From the NCBI RefSeq assembly GCF_002028405.1, contig NZ_CP020047.1:1-42402 (forward strand): a DNA stretch of 42,402 nucleotides, in the 5' to 3' direction. A program made the translations under genes and the position numbers. This document shows positions 22,940 to 30,077 of the stretch, piece after piece. Within the stretch, counting starts at the first letter, position 1. Every line of letters starts with the position of its first letter. The notes under the pieces are model-generated. The model made no database searches. It worked only from the letters and a program-made list of their open reading frames with translations, and was not told where the DNA came from. The stretch is from Thiomonas intermedia (GTDB lineage Bacteria > Pseudomonadota > Gammaproteobacteria > Burkholderiales > Burkholderiaceae_C).

Positions 22940-25132
22940 ATGGCAGACACTTTTGATGTGGTTGTAGGCGCAAACAAAACGCGGTACGCGAGCGCCAAAG
23001 AAGCCGGCGCGGCCTTTTTCGAGGCCGACATTACGCAACGCCCTGGCGTTATTCATGGCATGCCGGCTGGCCCCGGTACTGGCCCTGGTGGTAGCGGCCG
23101 TTTCATGGCCGAAACCGCCGTGCATGGCGAGTACGAAGACGGCAGCAAGCGCTACGTGAAGGGCTTGCCCTACTCCGACAAGGAAGCCGACAAGGACTTT
23201 CGCGCGGGCTATGTCGAAGCCCTGGACAAGTCGGTCAATGAACGCCTCAAGGCGGCCGATTGGGACGCCGCGAAGCCGGCGCACCAGTCGGCAGCACCGA
23301 AGCTCGATCCCCGCCTTTATGACGATCTGGAACAGCTCTCGAAGAACGATTTCGAGAAAGCCGCCAAGGCTTGGGAAGAACACGCGCCGAAGGGCACTAC
23401 CGGCCCTACCTTCGTTGATCGTGAATGGAAGCGTCAGAACGATGAAGCGAAGCAGATTGCGGCCGTGCTGGATGCGTCTGAACGCGGCCCGGCTTATGGC
23501 GTCATGACCTTGAACGACAAAACGGTTACGTCGATCCGCTTCGAGCGCAGCGAAAAGGACGGCGAACAGGCGTTCAACGTCTCGTTCCATATGGGCAACA
23601 AGACCGTGGGCAAGCTCAAGGACATTGACGCCGACACGCTGGCCGACTCGGTGGGCGACAAGAACGCCAAGGCCATCATGGAGCATGGCGAAGCCAAGGG
23701 ATCGTTGAAGGGCGAAGCCCTGATGAACGAATACGGCATGACGCCGGAAGAAAGCGCCCGGCGCGCGGCCATGAAGGAAGCCCGCAAGGCCGTCGAGTTG
23801 ATCCAGCTCGAACAGCTCGAACCTGACGCGGCCGACGAAAAAAACATGGTGGAGCCGGTCAAGGAAAAAGAACTTGAAGTGATCGACGGCAAGGAAGCCG
23901 TCGCCCGCGCGAACCTGCTTCGCCAACGGGAACGCGAGCAACTGGCCCGCGAACAAGAAGCCCTCGGCATCAAGGCCGAAGGCAAGCGCATCGACGTTGA
24001 AAACCTGTCCGAAAAGGCGCTGGAACAGGACGACGCGAACGACATCGCCGAACGGACTGGTGGCACCACTGACCGGGATTCGCAGCAGTTCACGGAACGC
24101 GAGAAAAACCGGCAAGTGGAATTGATGGAACAGGTTCATAGCCAATTCCGCGTTGCCGGGGCGAAGTTCTACTTCAAGGATCAGCCGGGCAAGCTCGCCA
24201 TGAAGGACAAGGGCGAACGCATGGTGTCGGCCTCCAACGATGACCGAGTGGCAAAGGCTATGGCGACGATGGCCGAAGCCAAGGGCTGGAAAACCATCAA
24301 GGTTTCCGGCCATCCCGACTTTCAGCGGGAAGTCTGGATGGAAGCCAGCTTGCGCGGCATCGAGGCGCGCGGCTACAAGCCCACGGAACAGGATTTGAAG
24401 CTGCTCGAAGACAAGCGCGAACGTGCCATGCACAACACCGTTGAGCGTGACCAGACGGCCCGCGAGCGCAAGCCGGAACAGCAGCGCCAAGACGCCGGCC
24501 GCAAGACAGATTCAGCGCGCCAGGAACGCCCCGTAGCGGCCGACAAGGCCGAAGGCAAGGGGTTGGCAGGGCAGGCGGTCGAAACGGCCGCCAAGGTGGC
24601 ATTGCGGGCCTACGCTGGCCGGGTTCTTGAACACGGCGCGGCGAACTTCAACCATGACCCGAAGGAAAAGCCGAACTACTTCGTGAAGCTGGCAACCGAC
24701 CAGGGCGAAAAAACGGTTTGGGGCGTCGATCTGAAACGCGCCATGTCCGAAGGCAAGGTGAAGGCCGGCGACGATGTGAAGCTGGAATATCGCGGCAATA
24801 CGCCTGTCACCGTGGAAGCTCTGAAACGGGACAAGGCCGGCAACGTCATCGGCAAAGAGGAAATCACGACGAACCGCAATCAGTGGGACGTGCAAAAGTC
24901 GGACAAGGCAAAGGTCGCCGAAGCCGTCGCCTCGGCTTTCATCGACTCCAAGGTGAAAGACCCTGCGCAACGTGAAGCCTTGAAAGCCGCTGTCGGCGCT
25001 CGCATGGCCGAACGTGAAAAGGCCAACAAGGTGCCAGCCGTGCCCGTGTACGACAAGGCAGCACCTGCCAAGTCGCAGCAGCCGGAACGCACCGGGCCAG
25101 TGGTCGAACGCAACGCGGAGCGCACCCGATGA
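22940..25132 (+). CDS. Large polyvalent protein with LPD7-like domain, 730 aa
   Basis: A long charged protein without relaxase motifs. Residues about 395-495 match the LPD7 pattern: YFKDQPGKLAMKDKGERMVS, then AMATMAEAKGWKTIKVSG and FQREVWMEASLRGIEARGY. LPD7 is known from TraI-like and polyvalent proteins brought into recipients. The N-terminal 120 residues and the Glu/Lys-rich middle (about 240-360) are not recognised; a C-terminal beta-rich part (about 575-640, NYFVKLATDQGEKTVWG) resembles the KfrB/TraI C-terminal module. An iteron-like sequence lies in the coding region (24500-24518). Ends overlapping the next ATG as ATGA. Confidence 0.65.
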   Translation: MADTFDVVVGANKTRYASAKEAGAAFFEADITQRPGVIHGMPAGPGTGPGGSGRFMAETAVHGEYEDGSKRYVKGLPYSDKEADKDFRAGYVEALDKSVNERLKAADWDAAKPAHQSAAPKLDPRLYDDLEQLSKNDFEKAAKAWEEHAPKGTTGPTFVDREWKRQNDEAKQIAAVLDASERGPAYGVMTLNDKTVTSIRFERSEKDGEQAFNVSFHMGNKTVGKLKDIDADTLADSVGDKNAKAIMEHGEAKGSLKGEALMNEYGMTPEESARRAAMKEARKAVELIQLEQLEPDAADEKNMVEPVKEKELEVIDGKEAVARANLLRQREREQLAREQEALGIKAEGKRIDVENLSEKALEQDDANDIAERTGGTTDRDSQQFTEREKNRQVELMEQVHSQFRVAGAKFYFKDQPGKLAMKDKGERMVSASNDDRVAKAMATMAEAKGWKTIKVSGHPDFQREVWMEASLRGIEARGYKPTEQDLKLLEDKRERAMHNTVERDQTARERKPEQQRQDAGRKTDSARQERPVAADKAEGKGLAGQAVETAAKVALRAYAGRVLEHGAANFNHDPKEKPNYFVKLATDQGEKTVWGVDLKRAMSEGKVKAGDDVKLEYRGNTPVTVEALKRDKAGNVIGKEEITTNRNQWDVQKSDKAKVAEAVASAFIDSKVKDPAQREALKAAVGARMAEREKANKVPAVPVYDKAAPAKSQQPERTGPVVERNAERTR
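24500..24518 (+). repeat. Iteron-like sequence inside a gene
   Basis: CGCAAGACAGATTCAGCGC resembles the oriV iterons (16 of 19 positions). Encodes RKTDSAR in the 730-aa protein. Confidence 0.5.
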
Positions 25133-25539
25133 GCGGCCCGACGACGGCACCAGTGGACGGCCGCAGGGAATTGAAGCCCGAAGGCCACGAACTGCTTTTG
25201 ATCGCCAACGAATCGCGCTTGCTCGATAAGGTGGTGGACGGCGCTTGGCAGTCGAATTACATCGGCTCGCGCGGCGGCCTTCCCAAAGGCTTGTATGACT
25301 TGACCGGCGCGGAACGGCCGGGCAAGACAGGGGCCACAAAGTCCTTTGAAGGCAACGTGCTGCACGTTGATAAAAAGCATGTGTATCAGCTCCAATCCAA
25401 CGACAAAGGCAAGTCGAACATGGTTCGGCATGATCTTGCGTTGTACAAGGCACCGCCCGCCATCGGCACGATGACGAAGGTTGACTATGTGCGCGGCGCT
25501 GGGCAGGTCGTCGGCCGGGAGCAAACGCTAGAACGCTGA
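25129..25539 (+). CDS. KfrB-domain protein, 136 aa
   Basis: Residues about 70-130 read as a KfrB domain: SFEGNVLHVDKKHVYQLQSN, then MVRHDLALYKAPPAIGTMTKVDYVRGAG (split). KfrB proteins are known from IncP plasmids, where they act with KfrA in plasmid stability; the function here is inferred from the domain. The ATG overlaps the upstream stop (ATGA), so it is translated with the 730-aa protein. The last gene of the virD4 cluster, followed by a terminator. Confidence 0.7.
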   Translation: MSGPTTAPVDGRRELKPEGHELLLIANESRLLDKVVDGAWQSNYIGSRGGLPKGLYDLTGAERPGKTGATKSFEGNVLHVDKKHVYQLQSNDKGKSNMVRHDLALYKAPPAIGTMTKVDYVRGAGQVVGREQTLER

Positions 25540-25555
25540 CGCTGAATCTGTCTTG
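25539..25555 (-). repeat. Solitary iteron-like sequence, inverted
   Basis: Reads CAAGACAGATTCAGCGT on the minus strand, 15 of 17 against the oriV iterons; just after the stop of the KfrB-domain gene. Confidence 0.5.
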
Positions 25556-25567
25556 AAAATCGAAAAG

Positions 25568-25595
25568 CGCCTTGTCACACAAGGCGTTTTTCTTT
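25568..25595 (+). terminator. Terminator of the virD4 cluster
   Basis: CGCCTTG, a 5-base loop, CAAGGCG and TTTTTCTTT. Confidence 0.85.
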
Positions 25596-25610
25596 TGTGC
25601 GGTCTGCGTC

Positions 25611-25654
25611 GTGGTGACACCGCGGCAACCTGGCCAGCTCGCTTTTGTCGCCAT
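25611..25654. repeat. 44-bp palindrome-ended element, copy 13
   Basis: Ends GTGGTGACA and TGTCGCCAT. Core CAACCTGGCCAGCTC is the reverse complement of that in copies 4 and 20. Confidence 0.75.
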
Positions 25655-25671
25655 TCCTGGCGGCCTTCTCG

Positions 25672-25715
25672 ATGGTGACAGATCCCGCCGGCGCCGGCGG
25701 ATCTGTTGTCACCAA
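25672..25715. repeat. 44-bp palindrome-ended element, copy 14
   Basis: Ends ATGGTGACA and TGTCACCAA. Exact reverse complement of copies 3 and 18 through the core. Confidence 0.8.
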
Positions 25716-25743
25716 TCCGCACCGCCCGCCCTGCCCGCCTTCC

Positions 25744-25787
25744 TTGGTGACAAAACCCGCGCCCTGGTCGGCCCGGGTTGTCGCCAA
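25744..25787. repeat. 44-bp palindrome-ended element, copy 15
   Basis: Ends TTGGTGACA and TGTCGCCAA; core CGCGCCCTGGTCGGCCCGGG. Third in an array with copies 13 and 14, spacers 17 and 28 bp. Confidence 0.75.
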
Positions 25788-25837
25788 TGCTCTGTTCAAG
25801 TCATTTGCGCCGTGGCTGGGAATGCACACCACGGATG

Positions 25838-25856
25838 CGCAAGACAGTTTCAGCGC
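25838..25856 (+). repeat. Solitary iteron-like sequence
   Basis: CGCAAGACAGTTTCAGCGC differs from an oriV iteron (33768-33786) at one base. Lies just upstream of the promoter of the OmpA-like gene. Confidence 0.65.
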
Positions 25857-25865
25857 GCCTTATGA

Positions 25866-25898
25866 TTACAAAGTGCTTGCCAAGATATATAATCTTGG
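25866..25898 (+). promoter_or_regulatory. Promoter with the most symmetrical 19-bp operator
   Basis: Operator CCAAGATATATAATCTTGG (25880-25898) has perfect 7-bp arms. -10 TATAAT (25888-25893) and -35 TTACAA (25866-25871) are 16 bp apart. Drives the OmpA-like and trbM genes. Confidence 0.75.
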
Positions 25899-25930
25899 TT
25901 CTACAACAAACCACATATCGGAGTCACACA

Positions 25931-26491
25931 ATGCGCAAATTGGTCGTTCTTTCCAGCATCCTAGCTTTGGCCGCGTGTTCATCGCCGCCAAAGCCGCCAG
26001 TGGTGGACGGGTCAAATCGTCACGCCGTCAACACTCCCGAGACAGCCGAAACGATTGCACTTCGTGCAAAGCTCGCGCAGGCAGAAGAAAAACTTCGCGT
26101 CGAACAGGCCCGGCCGGTGATTTCACCGGCCGTTTTGCAGCCTGCCCCGCCGCCGCCTGCACGCTCTCGCACGTTCAGCGTGCATTTCCCCTACAACGGC
26201 ACGAATTTCAATCTGAGCGCCGACGACAGCGCGCAACTGCTGCCGCTGCTCGCCAAAGCGCGCCGAATCGAGGTTCGCGGACGCACGGACGGCCAACGTC
26301 CCAGCACTGCGGACGAAAAAATAGCCCTGAATCGCGCCCTGGCTGCGCAACGGTTCTTGATCGGGCAAGGAGTTTCACCGGCCATCATTTCGGTCAACTA
26401 CGTGTCGGCCGGTGATTACGTTGCGGATAACTTTTCAGCGGTCGGACGCTCGCTGAATCGCCGCGTGGACATCGAAGTTTTTAACCAGTAG
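25931..26491 (+). CDS. OmpA-family lipoprotein, 186 aa
   Basis: Signal peptide with lipobox LAAC (Cys16), a Pro-rich and helical linker (about 20-75), then an OmpA-like peptidoglycan-binding domain (about 85-186) with VRGRTDGQRPS, NRALAAQRFLIGQGV and RSLNRRVDIEVF. Such proteins hold an outer-membrane lipid anchor to the wall; some conjugative plasmids carry one near the transfer genes. GGAG lies 8 bases before 25931, which is preferred to the longer frame from 25778 that would cover the promoter. Co-transcribed with trbM. Confidence 0.85.
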   Translation: MRKLVVLSSILALAACSSPPKPPVVDGSNRHAVNTPETAETIALRAKLAQAEEKLRVEQARPVISPAVLQPAPPPPARSRTFSVHFPYNGTNFNLSADDSAQLLPLLAKARRIEVRGRTDGQRPSTADEKIALNRALAAQRFLIGQGVSPAIISVNYVSAGDYVADNFSAVGRSLNRRVDIEVFNQ

Positions 26492-26504
26492 GAGGAAGAT
26501 TTTC

Positions 26505-27083
26505 ATGAAACGTCTCGCCATCACATCCGCGCTCGCCGCGATGTTCATCACGGCAGCGCCCGCGCATGCCGATGATGGCCTTTTCACGGGTGACGTGCGG
26601 CTCGCGTGCGAAGCCGTGCTTTGCCTGTCGTCGGGAACCCGGCCCAGCGAATGCACGCCGTCGATTCAGAAGTATTTCAGCATCACGGCAAAGAAGCTGT
26701 CGGACACGATCAAGAAGCGCAAGAGCTTCTTGAACCTCTGCCCGGCCGCAACGCAAGACGCGAAAATGGTCGCCCTGGTGGACGCGATCACCAACGGCGC
26801 AGGCCGTTGCGATTACGCCTCGCTGAATTCGACTCTGCGCGTGTGGAACAGCTACGAAGACGGCGCGGGCTACATCAGCAATGCCCTGCCTTCGTACTGC
26901 ACGGCCTACAACGGCAACGCCTACACCGACATCAAGGCACCGCGCTATGTCGGCGTGCCTGAGCGCGGCGGCTATTGGGTCGAGGCCGACAAGTACGACG
27001 CAGCCCTTGCGGAATACAACCAGCGCATTGCAGCCGAAGACGCAGCACGGCGCGCGAACGACTACGGCGGCGGCGGCTCCTGA
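26505..27083 (+). CDS. trbM: TrbM-family mating protein
   Basis: 192 residues with a signal peptide (1-22, ending AHAD). The mature protein has the TrbM pattern CEAVLCLSSGTRPSEC followed by a second Cys-containing stretch (LNLCPAA) and ends in a Gly-rich tail. TrbM is part of the IncP mating-pair region; its exact role is unknown. AGGAGG precedes the start, 13 bases after the OmpA-like gene. Confidence 0.85.
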   Translation: MKRLAITSALAAMFITAAPAHADDGLFTGDVRLACEAVLCLSSGTRPSECTPSIQKYFSITAKKLSDTIKKRKSFLNLCPAATQDAKMVALVDAITNGAGRCDYASLNSTLRVWNSYEDGAGYISNALPSYCTAYNGNAYTDIKAPRYVGVPERGGYWVEADKYDAALAEYNQRIAAEDAARRANDYGGGGS

Positions 27084-27122
27084 ACCTCCGTGACTGGCCC
27101 AGCTCGCGGGCCGACAACCCAA

Positions 27123-27157
27123 GGGGAAAGCGGGCAACCGCTCTCCCCTGTTTTTTT
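27123..27157 (+). terminator. Terminator after trbM
   Basis: GGGGAAAGCGG pairs with CCGCTCTCCCC (one mismatch), then TGTTTTTTT. The following gene starts only 15 bases later, so it may have read-through or its own promoter. Confidence 0.8.
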
Positions 27158-27171
27158 AGGATGGGCTAACT

Positions 27172-27651
27172 ATGGAATCAGCAGATAACGAAACATCGGG
27201 CGGCATACCGTTCAATCAATATCGGCTGTCGTGGGTGGCATACGTCCGGGCCGTGGTAGTGTTCTTCTTCCTCTCGGCCCTGGCCGTCGCCCTGGGCGCG
27301 CTGAATCAGTCTTTGAGCGTCGTTGCCGTCCTGGCAGCACTGGCGATATTCGCCTATCAGGTGCTGTACCTGCGCAGCATGATCCTGTTCACCAACGATG
27401 ACGGCGTTTGGCTCTTTCGCGGTGTCCTGCCCTGGAACAAAGGCATCATCGGCGTGAAATGGCGGGACATCGAGGACGCCGTTTTCTTCACCGGCTTTGT
27501 GAGCTGGGCTTTCAACTCCTATTCGATCCGCGTCGGCCATCGCTTCACGAAGGCCAGCGAACTGACAATTGCGAACGTGAGGGACGGCCGCAACGCTGTC
27601 GCCCATATCAACGAAGTCCACCGGGCCAGATTGGGCGATTCGTACCGCTGA
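27172..27651 (+). CDS. Two-segment membrane protein, 159 aa
   Basis: Not recognised by name. Two hydrophobic segments (about 23-43 and 48-68) are followed by a soluble part with MILFTNDDGVWLFRGVLPW and VKWRDIEDAVFFTG, a pattern similar to bacterial PH-like membrane proteins. Weak ribosome site (AGGATGG). It is the last rightward gene, convergent with the relaxase, and is closed by a terminator shared with it. Confidence 0.65.
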   Translation: MESADNETSGGIPFNQYRLSWVAYVRAVVVFFFLSALAVALGALNQSLSVVAVLAALAIFAYQVLYLRSMILFTNDDGVWLFRGVLPWNKGIIGVKWRDIEDAVFFTGFVSWAFNSYSIRVGHRFTKASELTIANVRDGRNAVAHINEVHRARLGDSYR

Positions 27652-27673
27652 AAAGGGAGAAACGCAAAAAAGA

Positions 27674-27698
27674 AACGCGGATGATCCGCGTTTTTTTT
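27674..27698 (+). terminator. Terminator between convergent genes
   Basis: AACGCGGAT, one base, ATCCGCGTT and a run of T; A residues upstream make it possibly bidirectional. Confidence 0.8.
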
Positions 27699-27705
27699 CG
27701 CCTGC

Positions 27706-28800
27706 TTACCGGGTCTGCTCGTCGCCCGGATTCGCCCTGCCCTGCTCCTGGCGTTGCGGCTGCTTTGGCTCCGTCTCGCGCTCGGCGGTCTGGCCGCCAG
27801 TGCCGCGCAGGCTCTGCACAAGCGCGTCATGCTTCGTCACGACTGGCGGCATGGTCTGCACCAGTCGAACGATGTTGAGGGCAATTTGCTTGTCCTCTGG
27901 CTCGCCGGTCGCCAGCGCCCGCGCGATCTGGCCGTATGCCTTCTGCGTGTCCTTCCGGGCTGCGCTGATATTGTCTTGCGCTGGGTTGGCGCGCTTTTTG
28001 CCTGTCTTCACCTCGGCTTCGGCGTCCTGCTTTCTCGCCCTGGTGACGCGGGCCGGCTCCTGGCGCTTGCCCTGCTGGAATTCGGCGTCAATGTGACGCA
28101 CGGCCTGTTTCTCGGCCTTCTGCACCACACCCCGCGCCCGGCGCGGTGTCGCATTCGCTTCTATGCCCTGGTCGCGCAATTTCTCGGCGAACTGTTCTCG
28201 CCAATACTGCAAGTCGCCCTTCCTCGGGTTCAAACGGATGCCGTCATTGCCAACTGCCTTGACGGCAAGGTGAACATGCGGGTGCTTCTCGTCGTCATGG
28301 GCGGCGAAAACATACTGGTGGTTGCCGAACTCCTGCTTGGCGAACTCTCGCGCGGCGTCCTTGACGGCCTGCCGGTCGGTGCCGGGCGGCATCGACAAAA
28401 CGATGTTGAAGGCTTCCTTGCGCTTCTCGCCTTCGTAGGGAATGCCAATTTTTCCCTTTGCCCATGAGTCGCGCACGTCGCGCACGGCCTCCATGCCCTG
28501 GTGGATGTCGCCGTTTTCGTCCTCTATCTCCACCTCGCCATTGCGCGATATGTAGTCCATGTGCGCTTTGATGTGCTTCATGTTCTTGCCGCCGCCCGAG
28601 ATTTTCACCATGACTTCGGCCGTCTTCTTGGCCGTCCTGGCTACCTTCTCTTTCGTGGCTGGCCCGCTCGGTGGCGAAGGCTTCGCGGCCCTGGTGGTGC
28701 CACCGCTGCGGATGTTGCGGCCCTTCGACCCCTTGACCGGCGAATAGTGAAGGCGCTCGCCCCAATCCTTGATGATGCCGTCGATTACGGTCTTGCTCAT
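27706..28800 (-). CDS. Relaxase, VirD2-like (MOBP type)
   Basis: Nicks oriT and pilots the strand. Residues 62-180 hold the relaxase motifs: HIKAHMDYISRNG with likely catalytic Tyr83, and the metal-binding HDDEKHPHVHL (His168, His173, His175, His177). 364 residues; the C-terminal half (about 230-364) is basic and charged, probably the secretion and DNA-binding region. The start at 28800 overlaps the mobC stop as ATGA. MOBP type is inferred from the motif order and from the TATCCTG/C nick-like site next to mobC. Confidence 0.92.
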   Translation of the reverse strand: MSKTVIDGIIKDWGERLHYSPVKGSKGRNIRSGGTTRAAKPSPPSGPATKEKVARTAKKTAEVMVKISGGGKNMKHIKAHMDYISRNGEVEIEDENGDIHQGMEAVRDVRDSWAKGKIGIPYEGEKRKEAFNIVLSMPPGTDRQAVKDAAREFAKQEFGNHQYVFAAHDDEKHPHVHLAVKAVGNDGIRLNPRKGDLQYWREQFAEKLRDQGIEANATPRRARGVVQKAEKQAVRHIDAEFQQGKRQEPARVTRARKQDAEAEVKTGKKRANPAQDNISAARKDTQKAYGQIARALATGEPEDKQIALNIVRLVQTMPPVVTKHDALVQSLRGTGGQTAERETEPKQPQRQEQGRANPGDEQTR

Positions 28801-29336
28801 TCGATGTTCCACCGTTCAAGGCTGGCACGAATGGCGGTGCTGACTTTCTCCGTATGCGCGTCGATGATCCCGCGCAGCCGTTCGATTGATTCAATCGTGA
28901 CGGAATCGCGCCGCCCCTCGTTCATGGCCTTGGCTACTTGGTTGAGGTTGCGCCCGATGGCAAGCAACTGATAGTTCGACTCGCCCAGCGCGTCGATTTC
29001 CTTCATGCCGAACTGTGGTTCGCGCGTGAGGCCCGCCCGGATCGCGTCAATGATCCACCGACGTTGTGAACAACGCTCAAGGTTGGCGCGCTCCTGCACG
29101 GCCGCCTTTTCGGATTTGGTCATGAGGATTTCAAACCGCACCTTGGGTTCGTCGTCGGGCGCTTCGCCCGTCTGACGCAAGGGCGGCGGTGGATTCTTGG
29201 CCGCCTTCGCTAACTGCTGCTCGATGGCCTCTTTCAGAGCTGCGCCGGGCTTTTTCCCCAGGGCTTCGCAATAGTCCGACCACGGTTTCTTCAACGCACC
29301 CAGGTACAGGTTCAGATAAGGGTTCTCTTTCTCCAT
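28797..29336 (-). CDS. mobC: MobC-family relaxosome accessory protein
   Basis: 179 residues. The C-terminal half carries the MobC motif LLAIGRNLNQVAKAMNEG (about 125-142); the middle (about 65-110) includes FEILMTKSEKAAVQERANLE and resembles a ribbon-helix-helix DNA-binding region. It helps the relaxase bind and open oriT, which lies immediately upstream. Coupled to the relaxase gene. Probably transcribed from the promoter overlapping the nick region. Confidence 0.87.
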   Translation of the reverse strand: MEKENPYLNLYLGALKKPWSDYCEALGKKPGAALKEAIEQQLAKAAKNPPPPLRQTGEAPDDEPKVRFEILMTKSEKAAVQERANLERCSQRRWIIDAIRAGLTREPQFGMKEIDALGESNYQLLAIGRNLNQVAKAMNEGRRDSVTIESIERLRGIIDAHTEKVSTAIRASLERWNIE

Positions 29337-29398
29337 AACGGGCTTCCAAGGTCAATGACAACAAAAGTGGGGGGGAACAAAGCGCGGACTACGCGCGT

Positions 29399-29427
29399 AC
29401 TATACCGGCGATTAGCCTATCCTGCAA
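29399..29427 (-). promoter_or_regulatory. Promoter of mobC-relaxase overlapping oriT
   Basis: On the minus strand -35 TTGCAG, 17 bp, -10 TATAGT. Overlap with the nick region would let relaxosome binding repress it. Confidence 0.6.
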
Positions 29428-29448
29428 TAGCCCACACCCCCCACACTT

Positions 29449-29462
29449 TTGGTCATGACCAA
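29449..29462. promoter_or_regulatory. Palindrome TTGGTCATGACCAA beside oriT
   Basis: Perfect 14-bp palindrome, also found in virD4 and parB. Candidate ParB/KorB site. Confidence 0.6.
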
Positions 29463-29553
29463 GCGTTTTTTGCTCTTGGGATTGAAAACGTGGTCTTGAA
29501 AGCGCCCGGTAGAACCATCTGTGCGGGATTTCAGGCACGGATTGTTCTCGGGC

Positions 29554-29579
29554 AAAAAAAACCGCCAAAACTTGGCGGT
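29554..29579 (-). terminator. Terminator of the ssb-korA-parA-parB-DUF192 operon
   Basis: On the minus strand ACCGCCAA, 3-base loop, TTGGCGGT and a run of T. Confidence 0.8.
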
Positions 29580-29600
29580 GTCGGTCACGTCTAATGCGGC

Positions 29601-30077
29601 CTACTCCGTAGGCCGGCATTCCTCTTTCAGCAGCCGGGAACCGACTGCAAGCCCTCTACGCTGGAACTGGCCCTGTGCGAGTTCAAGCGCGTACTTGGCG
29701 GGCTTCATCGACAAATGGTATTCGTCGGAATGGGGCGTCATGTCCTCGATGGCAAACAAAGTTCCATCCTCGGACACAAACGCGATAGATAACGGAATTC
29801 GGGTGTCTCGCATCCAGAAGGCCAGCTTGCCCGGTGGGTCAAAGGCGAACAACATTCCCGGCCCGGCATCGTCGCGGTTGGAAAGTCCTTTCGCCTGCTG
29901 GGCCTTCGTTCGTGCAACGGGAACGCCGCGAAGCTGGACGTTCCCGGTAAAAGACAGGTCGCATACTTCGGCCACGTCGGCGGCTTGCGCTTGCTGCCTG
30001 CTGGCAGCAAACGCAAGCAACGCACCGGCCACGATCAAGCCGGCAGCGCCTTTCAGGATCGCCGGTTTCATGGTCAT
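29601..30077 (-). CDS. DUF192-family exported protein
   Basis: About 158 residues with a signal peptide (LKGAAGLIVAGALLAFAAS). The DUF192 signature is visible: KGLSNRDDAGPGMLFAFDPP, then FWMRDTRIPLSIAFVSEDG and IEDMTP. DUF192 proteins are small, exported and of unknown function. The ATG at 30077 overlaps the parB stop (ATGA); an alternative start at 30071 has a better-spaced GAGA. Last gene of the partition operon. Confidence 0.8.
   Translation of the reverse strand: MTMKPAILKGAAGLIVAGALLAFAASRQQAQAADVAEVCDLSFTGNVQLRGVPVARTKAQQAKGLSNRDDAGPGMLFAFDPPGKLAFWMRDTRIPLSIAFVSEDGTLFAIEDMTPHSDEYHLSMKPAKYALELAQGQFQRRGLAVGSRLLKEECRPTE

Larger units (their letters stand above)
29360..29462. other. Probable oriT
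   Basis: Contains TATCCTG (29418-29424) followed by C, the core of IncP/MOBP nick sites, next to mobC and relaxase. Imperfect inverted repeats AAAAGTGGGGGGG (29363-29375) and CCCCCCACACTTTT (29437-29450) bracket it. A palindrome (29449-29462) lies at one edge. The exact nick strand is inferred, not shown. Confidence 0.7.

Noticed and set aside
25611-25787. Possible CRISPR array
   Set aside because: Regular units are present but the ends, not the whole unit, are conserved, the copies are few and dispersed across the plasmid, and no cas gene is seen.
29105-29130. TTGGTCATGA in mobC as another palindrome copy
   Set aside because: Only one half is present; the other arm does not match.
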